A DNA stretch of 64,000 nucleotides from Dehalococcoidia bacterium (GTDB lineage Bacteria > Chloroflexota > Dehalococcoidia > Tepidiformales > Tepidiformaceae), in contig JAGQHB010000060.1 in assembly GCA_020432045.1 (NCBI GenBank), positions 1 to 64,000 on the forward strand. The letters run 5' to 3'. The notes below the pieces were generated by a model. The model did not search any database. It worked only from the letters and a program-made list of their open reading frames with translations, and had not been told where the DNA came from. Numbering within the stretch: the stretch's first letter is position 1; each line of letters starts with the position of its first letter. A program made the translations under genes and the position numbers. Below are positions 17,550 to 25,984 of this stretch, piece after piece.

Positions 17550-17720
17550 TTCGAACTTCGTGTGCGATCCCTCCTTGTTGTCTGCCACAGGCTCGAGCGG
17601 ACAGTTGACAGTCCGTTCTGCGGGCGATTGATACACGCCAGGCTAACGAACTTCAAGGCATTCTGCGCCTTTCGGGCCATTCTGGCAGGATCGAACGGAC
17701 ATTGCAGCAGGAGCAACAGC

Positions 17721-18281
17721 GTGACGCATGGAGAACTCCCGGTCCTACCGGGCAGCCCAAAGATCATCCCGGGGCCGGAAAAGGCGATGCTGAAGCTGAG
17801 CTACGGCGTCCATGTGGTCGGCTCGCGGAGCGAGCGGGGCGACCTGAATGCGATGCTTGCCGACTGGGTGATGCAGGTTTCGTTCAAGCCGCGGCTAGTC
17901 TGCGTAGCGATCGAAAACGATGCCCGGACGCTTCGGTTCATCCGGGAGACTGGCGCGTTCAGTGTGAGCCTGCTGCACGAAAAGGGCGGAGACCAAATCG
18001 CCCGCCGCGTCGTCATGCCTTCGGAATCAAAGAAGATCAAGGGGCGGCCGGATGAGATGCAGGACCTCGTATACAACAAGCTCGACGGGATGAGCTACGG
18101 CATCCACGACAACGGGTGCCCGGTACTGGACGAGGCACTGGGATGGTTCACGTGCGACCTGCGCGAGACGTTCGCCGCGGGCGACCACACGCTAGTGATC
18201 GGCGAAGTGACGGACGGCGATGTGGTACGCGAGGGTGAGATGTTGATCGAGCGGGAGCTGGGCTGGGAGTACGCGGGTTAG
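17721..18281 (+). CDS. flavin reductase family protein
   Basis: A 186-residue flavin reductase-like (split-barrel) protein: LSYGVHVVGSR at the N-terminus, then VMQVSFKPRLVCVAIEND and GAFSVSLLHEKGGDQIARR, the FMN-binding layout of the family. It makes reduced flavin or uses bound FMN. The GTG at 17721 has AGGAG 7 nt upstream. Upstream ATG-started frames overlap the divergent LLM gene and have no homology. Divergent placement beside a luciferase-like oxidoreductase suggests the two work together as reductase and monooxygenase; this is inference. Confidence 0.85.
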   Translation: MTHGELPVLPGSPKIIPGPEKAMLKLSYGVHVVGSRSERGDLNAMLADWVMQVSFKPRLVCVAIENDARTLRFIRETGAFSVSLLHEKGGDQIARRVVMPSESKKIKGRPDEMQDLVYNKLDGMSYGIHDNGCPVLDEALGWFTCDLRETFAAGDHTLVIGEVTDGDVVREGEMLIERELGWEYAG

Positions 18282-18331
18282 GTGGCGGTGGTTGCGAGGG
18301 GCGCTCCGACCGTGAGGTCGATGCGCAAGGG

Positions 18332-18775
18332 TCAGTCGCGAGCGGCGGACTGGCCGGGCGGCGTTGAGACCACGCCAAGCTGCCGGAGCACGCTGAGGTT
18401 GTCGACGATGCCTCGCTGGGCCACGACCTTGCCATCACGAAAGGTAAGCATGAGCAGCTCTTCGTAGCTGACGCGTTTGCCCGTTGGTGGGAGCGGACCC
18501 CACGGCGCGTCGTGGGTGAAGGTAATCCGGAGGCGGACTGCGGCGCGGTCTTCTTCGCAGATGATGTCGAGCATGTCTTCGTGGTAGTCCGGGAAGCTGC
18601 CGCGGGCGTTCTCCAGCATTGCGCGAATGCCCTCTAAACCGTGCCTGATCGGCGCGTACGGCCGGTAATCTGCCTCGAAGTCCACGGAGTACAGGTCGGC
18701 AAGGCGGGAAAGGTCACCGCCGTTCCAGAGTCCGAAAAGCTCCGAGACGCGGGCGCGGACGGCGTCAGCGTCCAT
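18332..18775 (-). CDS. SnoaL/NTF2-like ester-cyclase-type protein
   Basis: A 147-residue small cone-shaped NTF2-fold protein: helix VSELFGLWNGGDLSRLADLYS, then YRPYAPIRHGLEGIRAML, FPDYHEDMLDII, and a strand-rich C-terminus with ISYEELLMLTFRDGKV-like features. The SnoaL group includes polyketide cyclases and many proteins of unknown job. The ATG at 18775 overlaps the stop of the upstream GNAT gene (TGATG), so it is translationally coupled. The longer frame to 18979 lies in the GNAT gene. Confidence 0.82.
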   Translation of the reverse strand: MDADAVRARVSELFGLWNGGDLSRLADLYSVDFEADYRPYAPIRHGLEGIRAMLENARGSFPDYHEDMLDIICEEDRAAVRLRITFTHDAPWGPLPPTGKRVSYEELLMLTFRDGKVVAQRGIVDNLSVLRQLGVVSTPPGQSAARD

Positions 18776-19575
18776 CAGTGGGCCGCCTGATCTCCGACGC
18801 CTTCGACGATGCGGGCGATGCCCGAGATCGACCAAAGCGGGCGGTAGCCGCAGCTTTCTGCGACGAGGTGGGAGCGGACATTGGCGGCGCCGCAGGTGTA
18901 GTAGGGGACCTGGCCCTGGTCCAGCACCCAGCGGCTGGCAGCCAGGACTGCCGGCCGGGCGAGGCCAAGCCCGCGCCACTGCCGGCGGACATCGAGGCCG
19001 AGTTCCATGCGGCCGTTGCCATCGTCTCCCACCGCCGTAGCGGCGACCGGTTCCCCTGATTCGTCGGTGATTACGAAGGCATTCGCAAGGCGGTCGTACC
19101 AGTCGTCCTCACCCGGGTCGCCGAGACTGTTGTGGAATTGCTCACGCAGCCGCCACTCATCCATCCAATCGCGACCACGCTGTTCGAGCTTGAAGCCAGG
19201 AGGCAGTCCCGGGATGACGGGTTGCTCAGCGAGCACAAATCCAAGCGAGATACCGCGAGCGTGGAGCTGACCAGGCGGATTGGTGCTTTTCGAAATGTGC
19301 TCTGCGAGTTGGCCGAGGAAGCTGGCGTTGAATGCAGCCCAATGCTTCTTCGGACGGTTCGTATGGACCCAGTCGGTGAATTCGGCTTCGATGCTGATGA
19401 CGGTGCCGGTGCCGAAGGACGAGACGAGCATCGCGTATTCGGGGAAGAGCACTTTCGCGGGGCGGGGCACGACGATGAGGTCATTGGAGGCGAATGCGTC
19501 TTCGAGGCAACCCATATCGGCGGCTTCGGTTCGGCGAACGACGGAAGCGCAGTGACTGAAGAGATCAGAGGGCAT
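18775..19575 (-). CDS. GNAT family N-acetyltransferase with N-terminal extension
   Basis: A 266-residue protein. The C-terminal half is a GNAT domain: ANAFVITDESGEPVAATAV, then MELGLDVRRQWRGLGLA (acetyl-CoA binding R-x-x-G-x-G/A loop) and ANVRSHLVAESCGYRPL. The N-terminal 110 residues have no family I can name. GCGAGG lies about 8 nt before the ATG at 19575. It is a paralogue of the next upstream gene (19617-20369): WM, the GEP-AA segment and the N-x-RS motif align in order. The substrate is unknown. Confidence 0.83.
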   Translation of the reverse strand: MPSDLFSHCASVVRRTEAADMGCLEDAFASNDLIVVPRPAKVLFPEYAMLVSSFGTGTVISIEAEFTDWVHTNRPKKHWAAFNASFLGQLAEHISKSTNPPGQLHARGISLGFVLAEQPVIPGLPPGFKLEQRGRDWMDEWRLREQFHNSLGDPGEDDWYDRLANAFVITDESGEPVAATAVGDDGNGRMELGLDVRRQWRGLGLARPAVLAASRWVLDQGQVPYYTCGAANVRSHLVAESCGYRPLWSISGIARIVEGVGDQAAH

Positions 19576-19616
19576 GGTACTTACCTCGCCGCGCAGGATA
19601 CCGGGACGCGAGCACG

Positions 19617-20369
19617 TCAGGACACGCCGGCTTCGGTGAGGATAGGGAGGAAGCCGACGCTCAAAGCGGTGCGCTGGGAGCGGATGTTGTCCGCGGCACA
19701 TCCGTAGAGCGGGGTCTGGCTACGTTCGAGGATGGAGCGGACGGCGGCGGCGACCACGGCGATGCCAAGGCCGGCCCCCTGGCGTTCGGGGAGGACGTCG
19801 ACGCCGATCTCAAGGAGGCCGAACGAGTCGAAGACACCGGCAACGGCCATCGGTTCGCCGGTGGCATCGACAATGGCGACGGCATAACGGTTGCGCTCGG
19901 CGCGGGCGTTCACGCCGGGCCGTCCGACGCCATTCGGGAAGCGGAGCGATGCCTGCTCGGCGTTCATCCAGGATGCGTCGCGCTCTTCGATTCGGAGGCG
20001 AGCCGGAAGCGCTGGTGGCAAAGGCGCCGAGCCGAGGGCCCAGAGGATCTCCGGGCCGTGAAACTCTACCGGTGGGTCCTGACGCTGGAAACGCGTAAGG
20101 AACTGCGGGCGGACGATCTCGTGGTGCTGCGGTGGCCGACGGGTCGTCGCAACGTCGAGGAGGTCTGGCGAAACGCTGAGAACGCTTCCCCGTGCACCGG
20201 CGAAGGCGACCGCGATGTACGGGAACGGCGCCGCATCAAGCCGGGGAAGGATCGTGAGTTCCCCGGACTCGAACGCATCGGGCCTGGCTCCAAACGCGTG
20301 GCTGTAGGCGGCGTGCACGGCTGCAAACTGCGTAGCGCGAAACGGGTCGTCGATCCGTGTTCCGGTCAT
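19617..20369 (-). CDS. GNAT family N-acetyltransferase, paralogue of the downstream gene
   Basis: A 250-residue protein with the same two-part layout as its neighbour. GNAT features: YAVAIVDATGEPMAVAGV, LEIGVDVLPERQGAGLG and DNIRSQRTALSVGFLP. Similarity to the 18775-19575 protein runs along the C-terminal half and weakly through the N-terminal half, so the pair arose by tandem duplication. Its ATG overlaps the stop of the DinB gene (ATGA). A role in modifying a small molecule is plausible, but nothing here identifies it. Confidence 0.83.
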   Translation of the reverse strand: MTGTRIDDPFRATQFAAVHAAYSHAFGARPDAFESGELTILPRLDAAPFPYIAVAFAGARGSVLSVSPDLLDVATTRRPPQHHEIVRPQFLTRFQRQDPPVEFHGPEILWALGSAPLPPALPARLRIEERDASWMNAEQASLRFPNGVGRPGVNARAERNRYAVAIVDATGEPMAVAGVFDSFGLLEIGVDVLPERQGAGLGIAVVAAAVRSILERSQTPLYGCAADNIRSQRTALSVGFLPILTEAGVS

Positions 20370-20875
20370 GGTGAGCCCGGCGAAAGAGCGCGTCCGGCCT
20401 GGGCGAGGTGCATCTCTTCGTGGGCGAGTTGATGGCGCACATAGGAATCGAGGACGACGGGGCCGATGATCTCGTGACGGCCGGTCCGCTCCCAGGCGGC
20501 ATCCGGAAGTCGCGAGAGGACACGGACGAGGTCGCGGCGGGAGGCGGCAATCTCTTCGAGTATCTCGGGCAGGTCTGAGACGGCGTCGTGTGCGGCGGCC
20601 ACCCAGTTGTCCTCATCGTAGTTGGGAAGGGGCGGGTCGTTATCGAACACGATCCAGCGGAAGCGCGCGCTGTAGACGAATGCGGCATCCCGGAGGTGCA
20701 GGCAGGTTTTGAAGGCGGACCATTCGCCGGGGGCCGGCTCGCGATCCAGTTGACCAGCCGGAATGGCGCCGATCAGTTGCATCAGCCTCTGTGGAACCTT
20801 CGCGAGTTCGAGCAGCAACTCGTCGCGGCCGATCGGGCGGTCCAATTGGTACAACGAGAACACGGGCGTTGGCAC
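20366..20875 (-). CDS. DinB-like family protein
   Basis: A 169-residue four-helix DinB/YfiT-type protein. Metal-site His residues appear at FKTCLHLRDA (about residue 60), and at RHQLAHEEMHLAQ (about 146-157), the classic HxxxH pattern of the last helix. The family includes bacillithiol-S-transferases and thiol-dependent enzymes as well as proteins of unknown role. The GTG start has GAGGAG 6 nt upstream. It is first in the coupled run DinB-GNAT-GNAT-SnoaL. A second DinB-like gene is at 44296. Confidence 0.83.
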   Translation of the reverse strand: MPTPVFSLYQLDRPIGRDELLLELAKVPQRLMQLIGAIPAGQLDREPAPGEWSAFKTCLHLRDAAFVYSARFRWIVFDNDPPLPNYDEDNWVAAAHDAVSDLPEILEEIAASRRDLVRVLSRLPDAAWERTGRHEIIGPVVLDSYVRHQLAHEEMHLAQAGRALSPGSP

Positions 20876-20916
20876 GGGGACTCCTCGAAGGAGATGGCAG
20901 AGTGTGCCATGTGATT

Positions 20917-22086
20917 CTAGTCCCGGGGCAGGCCGAGGCCCCGGGTGGCGATGATGTTGCGCTGGACCTCGCTGGAGCCGCTGTAGATGGTGGGCGAGAC
21001 GTCTTCCATGTAGTCGTCGGCGAGACGGCCACCGAGGACGGCTGCGGAGGAGCCTGGAAGGAGGCTGCCGGAGGCGCCCTGGAGGTTCACGCCGAAGTTG
21101 CTGATGCGTTGGCCGAGTTCCGTGGCGAAGACTTTGATAACGGAGGCTTCGGCGTTGACCTGTTTACCCGCTTCCTGCATCCAGGCAGTGCGGTAGCTGA
21201 GGAGGCGGCCGACTTCGTTGGCGAGGTAGAGGTCGGCAAGGCGGTGGCGAAGGACGGCCGAGTAGGTGCCTCCGGGCCGGTTGGCGCGGAGCCAGGCCGC
21301 GAGGTCATCGAGGCTTCGATGATTGGCAGCGATTGAAGCGACGTTGGAGCGTTCGAAGTCGAGGAGGGTCATGGCGACGTACCAGCCCTGGTTTTCTTCG
21401 CCGACGCGGTTGGCGACGGGGACACGCACTTCGTCGAAGTAGACCTGGTTGAATTCATGGTGCCCCGCGATGTTGACGATCGGCTGGACGCGAATGCCGG
21501 GCGACTTCATGTCAACGAGCAGGAAGCTAATGCCTCGATGCTTGGGGAGATCGGGGTTGGTGCGGGCGACCATGAACATCCAGTCAGCGTGGTGCGCGCC
21601 GGTGGTCCAGATCTTTTCGCCGGTGACGATGTAGTCGTCGCCGTCGCGGACGGCGCGGGTTTGGAGTGCGGCAAGGTCGCTCCCGGCACCTGGTTCGGAA
21701 TAGCCCTGGCACCAGATTGCGTCGCCACCGGTGATCGCGGAGAGGTGCTGCGCTTTCTGTTCGGGACTTCCGTGGACGATGAGCGTGGGGCCGATCATGC
21801 CGACGCTGAAGGTGCGAGCGGCATCAGGTGCGCCGGCGTAAGAGAGCTCCTCACTAAACACCATCTGGGCGACATGGCCCCAGCCCTGGCCGCCATACTC
21901 CACAGGCCAGGCCGGAGCGACCCACTTTCGATGCGCGAGGGCCTTGAGGAAGCGTAGCTGGCCGGGCCAGTTGTCCATGCTGATGGGTCGGGAGCTACGG
22001 CCGCCAAAATCCTCGAGGGCCTCCGTGGCGAAAGCACGCACATCGGATCGAAGGGCATCGTGTTCGGCGGTGAAGCGAAACTCCAT
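20917..22086 (-). CDS. acyl-CoA dehydrogenase
   Basis: A 389-residue flavoprotein dehydrogenase. Recognisable parts: EFRFTAEHDALRSDVRAF at the start, the FAD/substrate segment WCQGYSEPGAGSDLAAL, VTGEKIWTTGAHHADW and a C-terminal region ending VQRNIIATRGLGLPRD. It oxidises acyl-CoA to enoyl-CoA and passes electrons to ETF. The ATG at 22086 follows GAGG with about 9 nt spacing; the longer frame from 22266 lacks homology. The position of the base Glu is not obvious, so the exact subclass is open. It lies in the same direction as the LLM gene upstream. Confidence 0.9.
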   Translation of the reverse strand: MEFRFTAEHDALRSDVRAFATEALEDFGGRSSRPISMDNWPGQLRFLKALAHRKWVAPAWPVEYGGQGWGHVAQMVFSEELSYAGAPDAARTFSVGMIGPTLIVHGSPEQKAQHLSAITGGDAIWCQGYSEPGAGSDLAALQTRAVRDGDDYIVTGEKIWTTGAHHADWMFMVARTNPDLPKHRGISFLLVDMKSPGIRVQPIVNIAGHHEFNQVYFDEVRVPVANRVGEENQGWYVAMTLLDFERSNVASIAANHRSLDDLAAWLRANRPGGTYSAVLRHRLADLYLANEVGRLLSYRTAWMQEAGKQVNAEASVIKVFATELGQRISNFGVNLQGASGSLLPGSSAAVLGGRLADDYMEDVSPTIYSGSSEVQRNIIATRGLGLPRD

Positions 22087-22156
22087 GGTGGGGAACCTCA
22101 GCGGGAAAGCGTGCGTGGAGGTTACCGCGCGGTAGGAGGGCGTGTCGCGGAGGGAC

Positions 22157-23053
22157 TTAGCGGAAGTGGATGGCCACCTCGTCCCAGAAGCGGTCGTACT
22201 GGCCGAGACGGGCTGAGCCGGACCCGAGGTTAAAGTCCGGAATGATGAGTTCATCGACACCGGCATCGGCGTAGGCCTGGACGACTTCGCGGACCTGGGC
22301 TCCGTTGCCAGCGATGACAGGGCGGCCGCTGGCCTTCATACGCTCGATCATTTCCTTGTCATCGGTGAGGACAAGCATGCCCTGGGCGCTGCGGTGGATT
22401 TCCTTCGGATCGCGGCCAATCGCGCGGCAGTGCTCTTCAAGGACGGCACCCTTCTGCTTGAGGATCTCGGGGCCTCCCCAGACGTTCCACTCATCTGCGT
22501 AGGTGGCAGCGATGCGCATGGTGACTTTTTCGCCGCCGCCGCCGATGAGGAGCGGGAGCGTGCGTTGCGCAGGCTTGGGGACGAGGGGGGCGTCAGTGAG
22601 CTGGTAGTAGCGGCCGGCGAAGTCCGTGCGGTCGTTCAGAAAGAGGCTCTTGACGACCTGACAGGCTTCTTCCAGGCGGCGCATGCGGCCGCCAAGTGTT
22701 GAGAATTCGATGCCGTACTTCTGGTGCTCGTTCTCCTGCCAGCCCGCGCCGAGGCCGAGGACGAGCCGGCCCGCGCTGATGTTGTCGACGGTGGCAGCCA
22801 TCTTGGCGAGGACCGCGGGGTGACGATAGGTGTTGCCGGTGACGAGCGGGCCGATGCGGATCCGGGGCACCGAGGCAGCCAGGGCAGCGAGTGTCGTCCA
22901 TGCTTCATTCGTAGGTCCAGACACGTCCTCCGCGTTTGGCATGAAGTGGTCGGCATACCAGATTCCATCGTATCCGCGCTTCTCGGCGTGGAGCGCGAGT
23001 TCGAGCGTGGATTCCCAGGGCTGGGCCGGGCCCGGCCAGACGCTGAATTTCAT
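22157..23053 (-). CDS. LLM-class F420-dependent oxidoreductase
   Basis: A 298-residue luciferase-like protein starting MKFSVWPGP. Family signatures include GYDGIWYADHFMP (about residues 27-39), IRIGPLVTGNTYRHPAVLAKMAATVDNIS, RLVLGLGAGWQENEH, and LLIGGGGEKV. This subgroup (TIGR03560-like) is usually annotated as F420-dependent; cofactor use is inferred. The ATG has GAGG about 10 nt upstream. It lies between the acyl-CoA dehydrogenase and a terpene-cyclase-fold protein, all on the minus strand. Substrate unknown. Confidence 0.88.
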   Translation of the reverse strand: MKFSVWPGPAQPWESTLELALHAEKRGYDGIWYADHFMPNAEDVSGPTNEAWTTLAALAASVPRIRIGPLVTGNTYRHPAVLAKMAATVDNISAGRLVLGLGAGWQENEHQKYGIEFSTLGGRMRRLEEACQVVKSLFLNDRTDFAGRYYQLTDAPLVPKPAQRTLPLLIGGGGEKVTMRIAATYADEWNVWGGPEILKQKGAVLEEHCRAIGRDPKEIHRSAQGMLVLTDDKEMIERMKASGRPVIAGNGAQVREVVQAYADAGVDELIIPDFNLGSGSARLGQYDRFWDEVAIHFR

Positions 23054-23100
23054 AATACAGAGACCTCGCGGGAGGGGATTAGCGACACTCTACGGCGGAC

Positions 23101-24075
23101 TCAGGCGGCTGTCCCGCAGGCGGCATCAGACTCCGACCTCACGTCCCACCAGCGGAGGACGCGAAGTGCACGAAGCGTATTCCATCTGCCCGGTTCGCCG
23201 GCTCGCTCGACCTGAATCCAGCTGGCACCGCGATAAGGGGCACGGGCGTGCCAGCGGCCATCTGACTTCCTGGCGCGCAGCAGCAAGTCGATCGCCGGAA
23301 TGACGCGAGGATCCCGCGGCGCACCGACGGACTGAAGGTAGTCGAGACCGCGCAGCATGTCGTAGCGCCATTGCGGCGGAAACGGGAAACGGGCAATGCC
23401 AGGGAATGCGTGCCGGCCGGTCGTGTGAGACTGATACAGGGAGTGCGCGAAGAGAAACTCATGGCAACGGGAACGGGCGGATGCCAGTTCAGGCGAAAGC
23501 TCGCCGGTCCGGGCTTCCCACTCCTGGATCCCGTCGAGGGCGCTGATCGTGGTGTGAAAGGAGCTGTGCGTGGCGCCGTTGGATCGCTGGCAGTTCCAAC
23601 CGCCGTCGGCCATCTGCTCGCGTATGAGGTTGGCAACCAATGGCTCAAGCCCGGCGAAAGCGGGCAAGAAGCGAGCTCCGAGGGCGAGACCCATGCCAGT
23701 GATGCAGGTCTCGCCGCTGACGGGCCTTCCTCGAACGGAGGTGACGTAGTTGAGGCCGCCGTCGGCGCGCAAGCCACGGTCGAGAAGGATTTGCATCCCC
23801 CTGGCGGCACGCGGTTCACCAGGCTCAAGACCGAGTTGGCGCAGCAGTACGAGCGTGTAGAACGTGGATGTCCACTTGGGGTTGTAAGCGCCACCCGCCC
23901 AGGTCCCTTCGGCGTCCTGCCGGGAAAGGAGCTCGGCTCCCCAGCCATCGGATGAGACCCGCGCCCGCTCGGCAGCGACGTCCGCGGGATCCGCATCGAG
24001 CAGATTCGCCTTCACCTGCCAGCGGATCGACGGGTCGCCTTCCAAAAGCCACCGTGTGATCTCGCTGCCGTCCAC
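23101..24075 (-). CDS. alpha/alpha-barrel protein of the squalene cyclase/prenyltransferase fold
   Basis: A 324-residue protein made of helical repeats with DGGLNY, DGGWNCQ and DGRWHA motifs, the QW-like repeats of terpene cyclases and related alpha6/alpha6 barrels. The catalytic DxDD acid motif of squalene-hopene cyclase is not seen, and the length is about half of that enzyme, so cyclase activity is unlikely. Proteins like this are common in Chloroflexota and Actinomycetota without known function. GTG start; it sits 11 bp downstream of yajQ. Confidence 0.7.
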   Translation of the reverse strand: MDGSEITRWLLEGDPSIRWQVKANLLDADPADVAAERARVSSDGWGAELLSRQDAEGTWAGGAYNPKWTSTFYTLVLLRQLGLEPGEPRAARGMQILLDRGLRADGGLNYVTSVRGRPVSGETCITGMGLALGARFLPAFAGLEPLVANLIREQMADGGWNCQRSNGATHSSFHTTISALDGIQEWEARTGELSPELASARSRCHEFLFAHSLYQSHTTGRHAFPGIARFPFPPQWRYDMLRGLDYLQSVGAPRDPRVIPAIDLLLRARKSDGRWHARAPYRGASWIQVERAGEPGRWNTLRALRVLRWWDVRSESDAACGTAA

Positions 24076-24086
24076 CGCATGTGACC

Positions 24087-24587
24087 TTAGCGGTAGTTAC
24101 CGAATTTCAGCTCGATACCCCAGTCCTCGCCTTTTACGGCCTTGATCACCGACTGGAGCTCTTCGCGGCTGGGGCTGCTGACGCGGACGGCGTCGCCCTG
24201 GACCTGGGCGTTCACCTTCTTGAACTTCTGATCCTTGATGAAGCGGACGATCTTCTTGCCCATATCGGTTTCGATGGCCTGCACCATAGTGACGACCTGG
24301 CGGACGGTGCCGCCGCCGGCTTCTTCAATGGAGCCGCGGGAGAGGTTCGGAAGTGGCACGTTGCGGGCGATGAGCCGCTGTTGGAGCACTTCCCAGATCG
24401 CGTTGAGCTTGTATTCGTCGGTGGTGTGGATGGAGATCTTCGCGTCGCGGCGATCGTAGTCGACTTCGACGAGGATGCCCTTGAAGTCGAAGCGGTTGGT
24501 GATCTCGCGCAGCGCCTGGTTGACGGCATTGTCAACTTCCTGGAGGTCGCAGCCGGTCGTGATGTCGAAGGTTTCGTCCTTGGCCAT
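24087..24587 (-). CDS. yajQ: YajQ family cyclic-di-GMP-binding protein
   Basis: A 166-residue DUF520 protein. It begins with the family pattern DETFDITTGCDLQEVDNAVNQ, has RFDFKGI, and ends with EELQSVIKAVKGEDWGIELKFGNYR, a near-exact family terminus. YajQ proteins have two ferredoxin-like domains and bind nucleotides; some bind c-di-GMP and act with LysR regulators. The ATG at 24587 (MAKDE) is used; five extra codons upstream are not typical of the family. Monocistronic or co-transcribed with the downstream barrel protein. Confidence 0.92.
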   Translation of the reverse strand: MAKDETFDITTGCDLQEVDNAVNQALREITNRFDFKGILVEVDYDRRDAKISIHTTDEYKLNAIWEVLQQRLIARNVPLPNLSRGSIEEAGGGTVRQVVTMVQAIETDMGKKIVRFIKDQKFKKVNAQVQGDAVRVSSPSREELQSVIKAVKGEDWGIELKFGNYR

Positions 24588-24698
24588 ACATACAACGTAC
24601 AACGTGGAGGGCCAGTCGCAACGGGCGGCCGCTCGCCCGGAATGGTTCCAGACCGAACAATGCGGGATCGAGCGACCCAGGGAAGGACTACGGGTGGG

Positions 24699-25922
24699 AT
24701 GAGGCTATCCGCCGGGGGGAACCTTTTCGCCGCGCTCCGGCACCGCCAATTTGCGTTGCTGTGGTGGGGACAGGCCGGGTCGCGGGTGGGCGACCACATC
24801 TACACGGTAGTGCTGCCGCTCTGGGTCCGGCAGGAGACTGGTTCGGCGAGCGCCATGGGGCTCGTTCTGCTGTGCACCGTGCTGCCGGCGGTCTTGCTAA
24901 TGCCCGTAGCGGGAGCGCTGGTGGACCGCCTGTCACGTCCCCGCGTGATGTTCACGAGTGACCTTGTCCGTGCGGGGGCGGCCCTCTCGATTGGTTTGGC
25001 TGAGGCGGCGGGCGTGTTGGAGCTACCGTTTGTGTTAGTGGCGAGCGTTGCCTTCGGGCTGGCACAGGCCTTCTTCCAGCCCGCGTATGTCGCTGTCGTG
25101 CCACAGGTGACGCCAAAAGGCGACCTGCAAAGCGCAAACTCGCTCACTGCCCTGAGCCAGCAGATCGCAGCTGTGTTGGGCCCGGCCGCCGGGGCGGCGC
25201 TGCTCCTGTTCGCGGGTGCCGCGGCGGGATTCGTGGTGAACGGGCTCTCGTTTCTCGCCTCGGCAGCGACGCTGGCCGTGATGGACTGGCGGGCAATCCG
25301 TCCAGAGGCCAGTGCAAGCCGCGTACTGGATGACGTCCGCGAGGGATTTTCAACGGTGCGATCGGAACCGTGGATCTGGTACACGATCCTGCTGGCGGGC
25401 CTGGCAAACATCACGTTGACAGGGCCGATGCGGGTGGCACTTCCCTTTCACCTCGATGCGGAGCGCGACATGGGCTGGGCGTTCGGCGCGGTGCTCGCTG
25501 CCGGCGCCGTGGGCTCGGTGGTGATGGCACTTATGGTGGGAAGACGGAAAGGACGCCTGCGGCAGCGAGGCCTGATGGCCTACCTTGCGTGGCAGGCAAA
25601 TGGGCTGATGCTCATAGCACTGGCATCGGGACTTCCGGTGAGTTTCCTGTTGGTGGCTGCGCTGGGCGGTGGGGCGGCGCTCACGCTCTTTGAACTAATC
25701 TGGGTTGGAACGCTGCAGGAAATGGTGCCGCTGGAACGGCTGGGCCGCGTTGCAAGCATCGATTATGTCGTCTCATTTGGCCTGCTGCCGTTAGGAGGGC
25801 TCGCGGTGGGTTTCGCGACCGATGCGTTTGGCGGAGCGGAAGTGCTGGCGGTTTGCGGAGCGATCACGGCTACGTTGCCGTTGCTCGGGCTCCTGACGCC
25901 GAGGATCCGCAGCCTGGACTGA
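24699..25922 (+). CDS. MFS transporter
   Basis: A 407-residue integral membrane protein with about 12 hydrophobic segments. The signature loop after helix 2 reads [13 protein letters not shown], and the start [23 protein letters not shown] is typical of MFS_3/enterobactin-exporter-like permeases. The ATG at 24699 has AAGGA about 11 nt upstream; the frame extending left to 24081 is inside yajQ in antisense and is not coding. Export of an unknown small molecule is the expected role. It lies 62 bp before the acyl-CoA mutase gene. Confidence 0.87.
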   Translation: MRLSAGGNLFAALRHRQFALLWWGQAGSRVGDHIYTVVLPLWVRQETGSASAMGLVLLCTVLPAVLLMPVAGALVDRLSRPRVMFTSDLVRAGAALSIGLAEAAGVLELPFVLVASVAFGLAQAFFQPAYVAVVPQVTPKGDLQSANSLTALSQQIAAVLGPAAGAALLLFAGAAAGFVVNGLSFLASAATLAVMDWRAIRPEASASRVLDDVREGFSTVRSEPWIWYTILLAGLANITLTGPMRVALPFHLDAERDMGWAFGAVLAAGAVGSVVMALMVGRRKGRLRQRGLMAYLAWQANGLMLIALASGLPVSFLLVAALGGGAALTLFELIWVGTLQEMVPLERLGRVASIDYVVSFGLLPLGGLAVGFATDAFGGAEVLAVCGAITATLPLLGLLTPRIRSLD

Positions 25923-25984
25923 GGGTGGCATCGGCTTCCCGTATACTCGGTGTTCGCGCAGAACGATCGAAAAGGGAACATGCG

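Noticed and set aside
24081-24698. Long N-terminal extension of the MFS gene
   Set aside because: It is antisense to yajQ. The ribosome site and the conserved MFS start both support 24699.
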